From NCBI GenBank assembly GCA_023387375.1, contig JAEWIE010000041.1, positions 86,542-150,541 of the forward strand: DNA of 64,000 bases, in the 5' to 3' direction. The notes under the pieces were generated by a model. The model worked only from the letters and a program-made list of their open reading frames with translations. It had not been told where the DNA came from and made no database searches. Shown here one piece after another: positions 8,422 to 16,064 of the stretch. The stretch comes from Bacteroidota bacterium. Lineage in GTDB: Bacteria; Bacteroidota; Bacteroidia; Flavobacteriales; Weeksellaceae. How positions within the stretch are numbered: the first letter of the stretch is position 1; every line of letters begins with the position of its first letter. The translations under genes were made by a program, and so were the position numbers.

Positions 8422-9000
8422 ATGCTCTATTTAATTCTCAAAGCGATTCATGTCATCTTCATGGTTAGCTATTTTGCAGGCCTATTCTACCTCGTTCGTA
8501 TTTTTGTCTATTACAAAGACACGGACGACTTCGAGGCCACTCGTAAAAAGGTGCTACGTGAGCAGTATCTTTTTATGGCAACAAGGCTTTGGAAACTTAT
8601 TACAGTCCCAGCATTCACCATTATGCTCTTAAGTGGACTTTCTCTTTTGTTTGTTCATTATCCAGAGTTTCCTCTGCTTAGAACCGATCCTTTTTCCTGG
8701 TTCTATATTAAGGCCCTGTTTCTCGTTGGACTTTTCACTTACCATTACTGGTGTTATAACAAGCTAAATGAACTACGCGGACTAAAGGGTGAAGATCTTA
8801 GCACACCGAATTTAAAACTAAGACAATTCAATGAAATTGGAACGTTTATTCTCTTTCTAGTCGTATTTACGGTCTTCTTAAAATCAGCCATTTTCGACTA
8901 CTGGTGGCAACTTATAGTAGGATTTATTGTTCTTGTGATCTGCATTACACTTACGGTGAAGCTAGTGAATAAAGGCAAGAAAAAAAGAAAGAAAAACTAA
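8422..9000 (+). CDS. hemJ: HemJ-type protoporphyrinogen IX oxidase (CopD-like membrane protein)
   Basis: A 192-residue integral membrane protein of the HemJ/UPF0093 family, which oxidises protoporphyrinogen IX to protoporphyrin IX in haem synthesis. The conserved start LKAIHVIFMVSYFAGLFYLVR carries the family histidine (His10). The loop and helix RLWKLITVPAFTIMLLSG holds the conserved Arg/Lys and Pro. There are about five membrane helices, and the C-terminus is lysine-rich and cytoplasmic. It is slightly longer than the 140-180 residues common in proteobacteria. CopD-type transporters are related, but the N-terminal motif favours HemJ. Confidence 0.85.
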   Translation: MLYLILKAIHVIFMVSYFAGLFYLVRIFVYYKDTDDFEATRKKVLREQYLFMATRLWKLITVPAFTIMLLSGLSLLFVHYPEFPLLRTDPFSWFYIKALFLVGLFTYHYWCYNKLNELRGLKGEDLSTPNLKLRQFNEIGTFILFLVVFTVFLKSAIFDYWWQLIVGFIVLVICITLTVKLVNKGKKKRKKN

Positions 9001-9003
9001 GCT

Positions 9004-9432
9004 CTATACATCCCGAATAAAATCTTCATACTCGTAAAAGAATATCTCTGCTTTCTCCATTTTGTCATAGAAAAATTCGAAAATGCTCGGCCACGTCGCT
9101 TTGTTGTAGATAGAAACCCCTTCAATTTGCACCCAAAAGCTAGAAATGATTTTTCCACTTTCGATCTCAAATTCCGCTCTTTTCTCGAGACTTCCCCAGA
9201 CTTCCTTCAACTGATCTTCTAAGGACCATAGCTTGTTGTAATACGACTCTTGAAGTTCCAGGTCCTTCATTTCTAAATCAATGGAAACTCTTGCCTTCGA
9301 GGTATCTGCATGGAATTTAAACGAAAAATCTTTAATCTTTGTGCGGTAGAGAATCCATTTGCGTGGAAAGGATTTTCCAAACGCCGTCCAGAACTCTTTT
9401 CTCAACTTTTGGGCTTCTTCTTTGCTAAACAT
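9004..9432 (-). CDS. DUF4268 family protein
   Basis: A 142-residue soluble protein of unknown function. It opens with MFSKEEAQKLRKEFWTAFG and has the middle segment ISSFWVQIEGVSIYNKATW, which I recognise as the DUF4268 pattern found in Bacteroidota. It is rich in aromatic and charged residues, with no signal peptide and no membrane segment. It is convergent with hemJ, with three bases between the stop codons. No function is inferred. Confidence 0.75.
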   Translation of the reverse strand: MFSKEEAQKLRKEFWTAFGKSFPRKWILYRTKIKDFSFKFHADTSKARVSIDLEMKDLELQESYYNKLWSLEDQLKEVWGSLEKRAEFEIESGKIISSFWVQIEGVSIYNKATWPSIFEFFYDKMEKAEIFFYEYEDFIRDV

Positions 9433-9496
9433 GAAAAGTTTAATTTAAGCTCAAAAATAGGAATTTTTTCATTGGAAATTAGAGTCACACAGATCA

Positions 9497-9528
9497 TTTG
9501 AGAAGCTCAAAGATTTTGATTAATTTTG
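9497..9528 (+). promoter_or_regulatory. Promoter of the Rrf2 regulator gene
   Basis: TTTG (9497-9500), 20 bases of spacer and TAATTTTG (9521-9528) form a good Bacteroidota promoter. The -7 box ends four bases before the ATG at 9533, which predicts a leaderless or nearly leaderless mRNA. Confidence 0.65.
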
Positions 9529-9532
9529 TTTC

Positions 9533-9976
9533 ATGCTCTCTAAAAAATCACATTACGCCTTCAAAGCTCTTGGGTATCTGGTAGACCATCATCAAAAAGG
9601 GCCTATTTTAATCTCTGAGATTGCGCAAAGCAAAAGTATTCCTCTCAAGTTTCTAGAAAACATCCTTCTAGAATTAAGACGAGATGGTATTTTGGAAAGC
9701 AAAAAAGGAAAAGGGGGCGGCTATTTTATAAAGCTAGATCCAAAGGATGTTTCCCTCGCAAGAATAATCCGACTCATCAACGGACCTATTGCCCTTATCC
9801 CCTGCGTAAGTCTAAATTTTTACGAAAAATGCGCAAACTGTAGCGAGCCTCATTGTGGCCTTCACGATGTATTTGTAGAAGTTCGAGATGCCACATTAGC
9901 CGTTCTTGAAAAAAAATCTCTGCTCGATCTTGCAGACCAAGAATTGGACCCGAACTTGGAGCTACCCTCCTTGTAA
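9533..9976 (+). CDS. Rrf2 family transcriptional regulator with cysteine cluster
   Basis: A 147-residue Rrf2-type winged-helix regulator. The N-terminal helix-turn-helix includes ALGYLVDHH and the recognition region IPLKFLENILLELRR (about 36-50), followed by the wing KGKGGGYFI (58-66). Four cysteines at 91, 100, 103 and 108, with His111, lie where IscR-like members bind an Fe-S cluster. Sulfate assimilation genes follow on the same strand 154 bases away, so it is the likely regulator of that operon, sensing cysteine, sulfide or cluster status. That role is inferred from position and from CymR/IscR precedents. Confidence 0.85.
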   Translation: MLSKKSHYAFKALGYLVDHHQKGPILISEIAQSKSIPLKFLENILLELRRDGILESKKGKGGGYFIKLDPKDVSLARIIRLINGPIALIPCVSLNFYEKCANCSEPHCGLHDVFVEVRDATLAVLEKKSLLDLADQELDPNLELPSL

Positions 9977-10072
9977 ACCTCTTTTTTTCAGAGGAATACT
10001 CCCCATTTTATGAGCTCTGTTTTCATTGCTAAATACAGCTTGAAGGCCTTTGACACGTCTTTACCAAATAGT

Positions 10073-10088
10073 CTACTAATTTTGTAGG
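10073..10088 (+). promoter_or_regulatory. Candidate operator on the cys promoter
   Basis: CTAC (10073-10076) and GTAG (10085-10088) are inverted arms around an 8-base AT-rich centre that contains the -33 TTTG box of the cysH promoter. A repressor bound here would block RNA polymerase. The Rrf2 protein encoded just upstream is the obvious candidate ligand; this is inference from layout. Confidence 0.4.
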
Positions 10089-10111
10089 TTTTTAATATTT
10101 AAGTACCTTTG
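10081..10111 (+). promoter_or_regulatory. Promoter of the cysH-cysD-cysN operon
   Basis: TTTG (10081-10084), exactly 19 bases and TACCTTTG (10104-10111) form one of the best consensus promoters in the window. It lies 19 bases before the cysH ATG at 10131. Confidence 0.75.
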
Positions 10112-10130
10112 CTGCGAAAATAACCTATTT

Positions 10131-10823
10131 ATGTTAGAGCCGGAAACGATAAAAGAGATTGAACAAAGTTCCCTTCTTAGTGCTCTTGTGCAAATGAGCG
10201 AACTCTATCCCACTGGGATTGTGTTCTCTTCCTCATTGGGACAAGAGGACCAAGTGCTAACGGATGCGATATTCAAGAACCATCTTCCCATTGAGGTTTT
10301 TACGCTCGATACGGGTCGATTGTTCTACGAACATTACGAGCTTCTCGCACAAAACAAAGCCAAATATAAGATCGATACAAAGCTTTATTTTCCGGATGCA
10401 AATGAAGTCGAAAAGTATGTGAAAGAAAAGGGAATTAACGGATTTTATCAATCGGTTGAAAACCGAAAACTGTGCTGTGAAATCCGTAAGGTAAGACCCT
10501 TAAATAGGGCGCTAGAAGGTGCCAAAGTTTGGATTACGGGATTACGCGCGGAGCAATCCGACAACCGCGAACACATGCCCATGATTGAATGGGACGCTCA
10601 TCGAAACCTCTATAAATTCAATCCATTAATCCATTGGAGTTATCAAGAAGTTCTTGATTATATCGAGCAGCATAAAGTCCAAGAACTTCCTTTGCATAAA
10701 AAAGGCTTTATTAGTGTAGGATGCAAACCTTGCACTAGAGCCATTGAACCGGGAGAAAACCCACGCGCCGGTCGTTGGTGGTGGGAAGACTCTCATAAAG
10801 AATGCGGACTGCATTCCAACTAA
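10131..10823 (+). CDS. cysH: Adenylyl-sulfate (APS) reductase, CysH family
   Basis: Reduces activated sulfate to sulfite. It has 230 residues, with the PP-loop-like nucleotide-binding segment VFSSSLGQEDQVLTD (31-45). The pairs Cys115-Cys116 and Cys198-Cys201 are the CC...CxxC set that binds a [4Fe-4S] cluster in APS reductases and assimilatory relatives. The C-terminal ECGLH motif carries the catalytic Cys225. The cluster cysteines, and the absence of any PAPS-forming kinase (CysC) in the operon, favour APS over PAPS as substrate. It is the first gene of the operon and its end is 17 bases before the cysD ATG. Confidence 0.93.
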   Translation: MLEPETIKEIEQSSLLSALVQMSELYPTGIVFSSSLGQEDQVLTDAIFKNHLPIEVFTLDTGRLFYEHYELLAQNKAKYKIDTKLYFPDANEVEKYVKEKGINGFYQSVENRKLCCEIRKVRPLNRALEGAKVWITGLRAEQSDNREHMPMIEWDAHRNLYKFNPLIHWSYQEVLDYIEQHKVQELPLHKKGFISVGCKPCTRAIEPGENPRAGRWWWEDSHKECGLHSN

Positions 10824-10840
10824 TTCTAAAGATTTTTTAT

Positions 10841-11749
10841 ATGAATTCACACCGCTTAGATTATCTTGAGCAACTTGAAGCTGAAAGCATTTACATTATG
10901 CGTGAGGTCGCGGCGCAATTTGACAAACCCGCCCTTCTATTTAGTGGAGGAAAAGATTCCATCACCATGGTGCACTTGGCTCAGAAAGCCTTTGCACCCA
11001 TGAACATTCCTTTTCCTTTGGTTCACATTGATACGGGACACAACTTTAAAGAAGCCTTAGACTTCCGAGATAAACTTGCGAAGGAAATAGGGGCAAATCT
11101 TATTGTTCGCCAAGTAGAAGATACGATACGAGAAAAAAATCTAACCGAGCCAAAAGGGAAATTTGCCTCTCGAAATTGGCTTCAAACTCATACGCTTTTA
11201 GACACCATTGAAGAATTTGAATTTGATGCCTGCCTAGGAGGTGCAAGACGTGACGAGGAAAAAGCAAGAGCAAAAGAAAGGTTTTTCTCCGTGCGTGATG
11301 AATTCGGACAGTGGGATCCCAAACTTCAAAGACCTGAACTTTGGAATATCTACAATGGAAAAATCCACAAAGGAGAGAATGTAAGGGTCTTTCCTATTTC
11401 CAATTGGACAGAATTAGACGTTTGGAATTACATTAAGAAAGAGAACATTCAATTGCCTCCTATCTACTTTGCACACGATCGAGAAGTACTAGAACACGAG
11501 GGTCAACTTATCGCCGTTTCTGATTTCATTCAAATTGATCCCGAAGACAAAATCTCAACCAAACGAGTTCGGTATAGAACTGTAGGCGATATGACATGTA
11601 CGGCAGCTGTCGAAAGCAATGCAAGTACGCTTGACGAAGTAGTAAATGAGATCACAGCCTCTCGAATTTCTGAGCGTGGAGAAACACGGATTGATGATAG
11701 AGCCACAGAGGCGGCCATGGAAGATAGAAAAAAAGGAGGCTACTTCTAA
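10841..11749 (+). CDS. cysD: Sulfate adenylyltransferase small subunit
   Basis: The ATP-pyrophosphatase subunit of ATP sulfurylase, which makes APS from sulfate and ATP with CysN. I start it at the ATG at 10841 (302 residues, the same as E. coli) because MNSHRLDYLEQLEAESIYIM matches the family N-terminus; an earlier in-frame ATG at 10802 would overlap cysH. The SGGKDS PP-loop lies at about 38-43. The segment CLGGARRDEEKARAKERFFS and the C-terminal EDRKKGGYF are hallmarks. It lies 34 bases before cysN in the same operon. Confidence 0.97.
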   Translation: MNSHRLDYLEQLEAESIYIMREVAAQFDKPALLFSGGKDSITMVHLAQKAFAPMNIPFPLVHIDTGHNFKEALDFRDKLAKEIGANLIVRQVEDTIREKNLTEPKGKFASRNWLQTHTLLDTIEEFEFDACLGGARRDEEKARAKERFFSVRDEFGQWDPKLQRPELWNIYNGKIHKGENVRVFPISNWTELDVWNYIKKENIQLPPIYFAHDREVLEHEGQLIAVSDFIQIDPEDKISTKRVRYRTVGDMTCTAAVESNASTLDEVVNEITASRISERGETRIDDRATEAAMEDRKKGGYF

Positions 11750-11783
11750 AAGTAGACCTCAAACCTAAAGCTAGAGAAAACAA

Positions 11784-13025
11784 ATGGACTTATTACGATT
11801 TATAACCGCTGGAAGTGTAGACGATGGAAAAAGCACCTTAATTGGTCGCCTGCTTTACGACAGCAAAAGCATACTAGTGGACCAACTAGAAGCCCTTGAA
11901 AAACAATCTAAAAACAAAAACAAAGAGGGAATCGATTTAGCGATTCTCACCGACGGACTTCGCGCAGAAAGAGAGCAAGGCATCACAATCGACGTCGCTT
12001 ATCGCTATTTTAACACAGCTCGCCGAAAGTTTATTATTGCGGATGCGCCTGGGCATGTGCAGTATACGAGAAACCTAATTACAGGAGCTTCCAATTCACA
12101 GCTTATGGTGATTTTAGTAGATGCTCGAAACGGTGTCATTGAGCAAACCAGACGACACTCCATCATCGCTTCTCTATTACAAATGCCACACGTCGTTGTG
12201 GCCATAAACAAAATGGATTTGGTGGACTATTCGAAAGAAATCTACGAGCAAATAAAATCAGACTATCAAAAGGTTGCAGACAGTCTTGGACTCTCTCAAG
12301 TACAATATTTCCCTATTTCTGCCTTCACTGGTGCTAACATCGTAGAATCCTCTGAAGAAATGCCATGGTACACCGAAGGGCCGCTGCTTTCTTATCTAGA
12401 AACCCTTGAAATTGAGGAAAACAAGAAATCGGATAACAGTCGTTTTCAAGTTCAGTATGTGATTCGACCTCAAACACAGGAGCTTCATGACTACAGAGGC
12501 TTTGCAGGACAAGTGATTTCGGGTTCTTACTCGAAGGGCGATCGGATTTCAATTCTTCCCCAGCAAATTTCCACCACAATTTCTAAAATTGAAAAAGCAG
12601 GAAGTGAGGTGGATACCATTTATGCCTCTGAGCCTTGTGTCATTCATTTAACTGACGACATTGATGTTTCCAGGGGAGATTCTTTTGTTTTGGATAGCCA
12701 GAAGGTCAAAATGGAAAACGAGTTCGATGCGCTCGTTTGCTGGCTCGACAACAAACCCTTACAAGAGGGCAATAAATACTTTCTACAACACAAAAGTCGC
12801 GTGGTAAAAACGGTTGTTAAAGAAATTTCTGAAATTATTGACGTCAATACGCTAGAGCGCCATAGTCTCGAGGGTCCAGTAAAACTAAACGAAGTAGTTC
12901 GCGTCAAATTAAAAACAGCCTCTCCACTCGTGTTTGATAGTTTTGAAGAAAACAGCCAAACGGGAAGCGCTATTTTAGTAGACCAAACGAGCAACAGTAC
13001 TGTCGGGGCAGTAATGATTCGTTAA
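11784..13025 (+). CDS. cysN: Sulfate adenylyltransferase large subunit (GTPase)
   Basis: A translation-factor-like GTPase that drives the CysD reaction. Its 413 residues carry G1 GSVDDGKST (about 10-18), G3 DAPGH, G4 NKMD and G5 SAFTG, followed by two EF-Tu-like beta-barrel domains. It stops without a fused CysC (APS kinase) domain, so no PAPS is made here, in line with the APS-type CysH upstream. Only eight bases separate its stop from the next gene, the transporter fusion, so all four genes are probably one transcript. Confidence 0.96.
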   Translation: MDLLRFITAGSVDDGKSTLIGRLLYDSKSILVDQLEALEKQSKNKNKEGIDLAILTDGLRAEREQGITIDVAYRYFNTARRKFIIADAPGHVQYTRNLITGASNSQLMVILVDARNGVIEQTRRHSIIASLLQMPHVVVAINKMDLVDYSKEIYEQIKSDYQKVADSLGLSQVQYFPISAFTGANIVESSEEMPWYTEGPLLSYLETLEIEENKKSDNSRFQVQYVIRPQTQELHDYRGFAGQVISGSYSKGDRISILPQQISTTISKIEKAGSEVDTIYASEPCVIHLTDDIDVSRGDSFVLDSQKVKMENEFDALVCWLDNKPLQEGNKYFLQHKSRVVKTVVKEISEIIDVNTLERHSLEGPVKLNEVVRVKLKTASPLVFDSFEENSQTGSAILVDQTSNSTVGAVMIR

Positions 13026-13033
13026 TCAATAGA

Positions 13034-14560
13034 ATGGAAAATCCGCACTACTCTATGGACCAAACCCTCTTTCTCAATGCAGAAAATTGGACCATGGTAC
13101 TAGTGGGAAGCGGACCACATAGTCTTCAGTTAATTCGAGAGAACTTTCTTTCTTCTTCTCCACGATTAATCGAGCTTTACGATCTGGATTTTAGCAAAGA
13201 GCTATTGGGGCTTAGCGCTAAGCATCCCGAGCTTACGCTAATTAAAAAAAACATTCAATCTCAAGACCTAAAGGATCGATCTTTGGTTATTCTAAGTCCT
13301 AAAGCGGAATCTCTGGAAGAAGATTTGCTTGGGTGGATCCAAAATCGAAAGATTTTGATTCATGTCATTGGAAAACCCTCCAGCAGTGACTTTTCCTTTG
13401 CCGATTTGATCAGAACCCATCAGTTCTCTATGGGGATTAATCTCGGAGAATTCGCACCTGAGGTCCAGCATCGCATCCGTCGCATTGTCAAAGAAAGTTT
13501 GCCGCAGGATATTGATCCCTTTATTGAGAGACTAAAATTTGCACATAAACATCCGCTAATGAACATTTCGGATGAACTCCAACATTTAGATAAACTTACG
13601 CAGGAATATCTCAATCAAAAAAGAAAGTCTAAACTCCAAGACTCCGAGTTTGAAAATCTCTCTAAAATCATCAAAGCGGTAAGACGACGTGCAAATATTT
13701 ACCTTGGAATCATTGGGTTTATTGTCCTTATAGGACTATTTTCTTACATTCTAATCGAATTTAGGCTCTTTCCAGAAATAGGTCATTTCTTAAACCAGGA
13801 TAACCATATTTTTTACAAAATGCTACTGGTGGGCTTCATAGCCGAAATTGTTGCAGGAAGTATGGGCATGGGCTATGGAGTGCTGTGTACCACCATTCTT
13901 TTAATACTCAATGTTCCTCCTCCTGTGGTAAGTGCAAGTATACACTCCGCAGAGACCTTTACCTCAGCCGCAGGAAGCATTAGCCATTTTAAGCTCAAGA
14001 ATATCAATAGAAAATTAGTAAAAGCCCTCGCCATTCCGGCCGTCCTAGGAGCCATCATTGGAGCGCTTACGTTAAGTATTTTTGGAGAACACTATGCTCA
14101 CATTGTAAAACCTATCATTTCTCTCTACACTCTTTATCTCGGAATTAATATACTTCGAAATGCGTTCAAGCGTAAAAAGCCTAAAAAGCGCAAAGTGAAA
14201 ACCGATACAAACCTTGGTTTTTTAGGACTCACCGGAGGATTTATTGATTCCTTTGCAGGAGGAGGATGGGGACCACTGGTCACGGGTACTTTACTGAAAG
14301 ACGGTAGAACCCCTCGGTATGTTGTAGGAAGCTCCACCGCAAGTAAATTTATTTTGACCCTTACCAGCGCTATTACCTTCTTTATTACGATTGGTATACA
14401 CCACTGGAACATTGTATTGGGCCTACTCTTAGGCGGAATTATTACCGCGCCCTTTTCTGCAATGCTCACCGCGAAACTGCCAGTTAAACCCATGTTCATT
14501 GTCATCGGAATTTTAGTCATTCTAATGAGTAGCATATCAATAATAAGAGCCTTTCTGTAA
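13034..14560 (+). CDS. Siroheme-synthase-like domain fused to a TauE/SafE (TSUP) transporter
   Basis: A 508-residue fusion. Residues about 15-180 resemble the N-terminal precorrin-2 dehydrogenase/ferrochelatase part of CysG: a Rossmann-like start MVLVGSGPHS, then HVIGKPSSSDFSFADLIRTH and LGEFAPEVQHRIRRIVKESL. The usual GGGxVA glycine pattern is weakened. After a basic linker and one membrane helix (about 222-242), residues about 260-508 form a TSUP transporter with Gly-rich halves (AEIVAGSMGMGYG, and GGFIDSFAGGGWGP near 400). The operon position right after cysN suggests sulfate or sulfite transport tied to assimilation. The direction and substrate are inferred, and the enzyme domain may be inactive. 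Confidence 0.85.
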   Translation: MENPHYSMDQTLFLNAENWTMVLVGSGPHSLQLIRENFLSSSPRLIELYDLDFSKELLGLSAKHPELTLIKKNIQSQDLKDRSLVILSPKAESLEEDLLGWIQNRKILIHVIGKPSSSDFSFADLIRTHQFSMGINLGEFAPEVQHRIRRIVKESLPQDIDPFIERLKFAHKHPLMNISDELQHLDKLTQEYLNQKRKSKLQDSEFENLSKIIKAVRRRANIYLGIIGFIVLIGLFSYILIEFRLFPEIGHFLNQDNHIFYKMLLVGFIAEIVAGSMGMGYGVLCTTILLILNVPPPVVSASIHSAETFTSAAGSISHFKLKNINRKLVKALAIPAVLGAIIGALTLSIFGEHYAHIVKPIISLYTLYLGINILRNAFKRKKPKKRKVKTDTNLGFLGLTGGFIDSFAGGGWGPLVTGTLLKDGRTPRYVVGSSTASKFILTLTSAITFFITIGIHHWNIVLGLLLGGIITAPFSAMLTAKLPVKPMFIVIGILVILMSSISIIRAFL

Positions 14561-14577
14561 GAAAAGCCCTCATTTTT

Positions 14578-14595
14578 ATTTCTCTTTTGAGAAAT
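14578..14595. terminator. Weak hairpin between convergent genes
   Basis: ATTTCTC (14578-14584) and GAGAAAT (14589-14595) are perfect 7-base arms with a TTTT loop, lying between the transporter fusion and kbl. U-runs are poor on both sides, so the terminator role is uncertain. Confidence 0.35.
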
Positions 14596-14617
14596 GATTT
14601 CCAAAGTGATTGACTAC

Positions 14618-15811
14618 TTAAATCACATTTAGTTTCTTTCCTACTTTTTCAAAGGCCGCAATGGCTTTATCAAGTTGTTCTTTTGTATGGGCTGCAGAAA
14701 GCTGCACTCTTATTCTTGCTTTTCCTTTTGGAACCACAGGATAAAAGAATCCAATAACGTAAATTCCTTCCTCCATCATCTCCTCTGCCATTTTTTGTGC
14801 AAGAGGAGCATCGTAAAGCATCACAGGTACGATCGCTGCATCTCCCTCTGGAATATCAAATCCTCGTTGAAGCATCTGCTCTCTAAAATAAGAAGCGTTA
14901 TCCATCACTTTGTCTCGAAGAGACGTATCGTTTGAAATTAAATCCAAAACTTTAATTGCGGCTCCTACAATACCTGGGGCAAGAGAGTTCGAGAAAAGAT
15001 AGGGACGTGAACGCTGCCTAAGCATTTCAATGATTTCCTTTTTACCGGAGGTAAATCCACCGAGTGCACCGCCTAAGGCTTTTCCTAACGTCGAGGTGAT
15101 TATATCCACACGACCCATTACTTCCATTGCTTCATGTGTACCTCTTCCGGTTTTGCCAATGAATCCAGTGGCATGCGAATCATCAACCATTACAAGCGCG
15201 TTGTATTTGTCTGCAAGATCACATACGCCTTTTAAATCCGCCACAATTCCGTCCATGGAAAAAACACCATCGGTCACAATAATTTTGAATCGATGATTCT
15301 TTTTGTTTGCTTCGATTAATTGAGCTTCCAAATCTTCCATATTATTGTTTTTGTAACGGTACCGTGCAGCCTTACAAAGTCTTACTCCATCAATAATAGA
15401 AGCATGGTTTAACTCATCTGAGATAATCGCATCCTCAGCGGTGAAAAGCGGTTCAAACACGCCTCCATTTGCATCAAAACAAGCGGCATAGAGAATCGTA
15501 TCCTCCATACCTAAAAAGGCAGATATTTTCTCTTCTAAGGTTTTATGAATATCCTGAGTACCACAAATAAATCGAACAGAGGACATTCCGTATCCGCGGT
15601 GATCTACCATTTCTTGGGAAGCCTTCATTACTCTTGGATCGTTTGCAAGCCCTAAGTAATTGTTCGCACAAAAATTCAATAATGTTTTTTGATTGGCTAC
15701 AATCTCAGAGGATTGCTGAGATTCAATAATACGCTCTGTTTTGTAAAGCCCCTCGTCTTTAATTGTTTGTAGCTCCTGTTGGAGGCTAGTAAGAAATTCA
15801 GTGGAAATCAT
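14618..15811 (-). CDS. kbl: Glycine C-acetyltransferase (2-amino-3-ketobutyrate CoA ligase)
   Basis: A PLP enzyme that converts 2-amino-3-ketobutyrate and CoA to glycine and acetyl-CoA in threonine breakdown. Its 397 residues align closely with E. coli Kbl: NFCANNYLGLAN, SVRFICGTQDIHK, DDSHATGFIGKTGRGTHE and the PLP lysine in STLGKALGGALGG, then RSRPYLFSNSLAPGI. This specific similarity favours Kbl over the related serine palmitoyltransferase and AONS enzymes. No threonine dehydrogenase gene is adjacent. It stands alone on the reverse strand. Confidence 0.95.
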   Translation of the reverse strand: MISTEFLTSLQQELQTIKDEGLYKTERIIESQQSSEIVANQKTLLNFCANNYLGLANDPRVMKASQEMVDHRGYGMSSVRFICGTQDIHKTLEEKISAFLGMEDTILYAACFDANGGVFEPLFTAEDAIISDELNHASIIDGVRLCKAARYRYKNNNMEDLEAQLIEANKKNHRFKIIVTDGVFSMDGIVADLKGVCDLADKYNALVMVDDSHATGFIGKTGRGTHEAMEVMGRVDIITSTLGKALGGALGGFTSGKKEIIEMLRQRSRPYLFSNSLAPGIVGAAIKVLDLISNDTSLRDKVMDNASYFREQMLQRGFDIPEGDAAIVPVMLYDAPLAQKMAEEMMEEGIYVIGFFYPVVPKGKARIRVQLSAAHTKEQLDKAIAAFEKVGKKLNVI

Positions 15812-15993
15812 AGTTGATATAGGTTTAATAAAAAGCTAAAATACGAAAAATATGCGGGTAGAATACCGAAAAAAAGCAGAATGAAAATTCCTTACTTTCG
15901 AAAGATATCTTCCAAAAAGAAAACTAGGTTTTCATTGAAAACAAAGGCTTCTACATCCCTTTAAAAAAATCCACCCGTTATAAAAAAGTAAAA

Positions 15994-16020
15994 CGGTTGC
16001 GAAGTCCTACTTCACAACCG
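15994..16020 (-). terminator. Terminator after the first PBP4 gene
   Basis: The arms at 15994-16004 and 16010-16020 pair over 11 positions; the single mismatch becomes a G-U pair on the reverse strand, where TTTTACTTTTTT follows. This supports use for the reverse-strand gene ending at 16065. Confidence 0.75.
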
Positions 16021-16064
16021 CTACTTTGGTTTTTCTATTTGTTACTAGAAAGGTGGAAATCTAT

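Noticed and set aside
9978..9994. CCTCT/AGAGG hairpin after the Rrf2 gene
   Set aside because: The stem has only five pairs and the T-run lies in the loop, so it is too weak to call as a terminator.
10802..10840. Longer cysD reading frame starting inside cysH
   Set aside because: The ATG at 10841 gives a protein of the normal 302 residues whose N-terminus matches the family.
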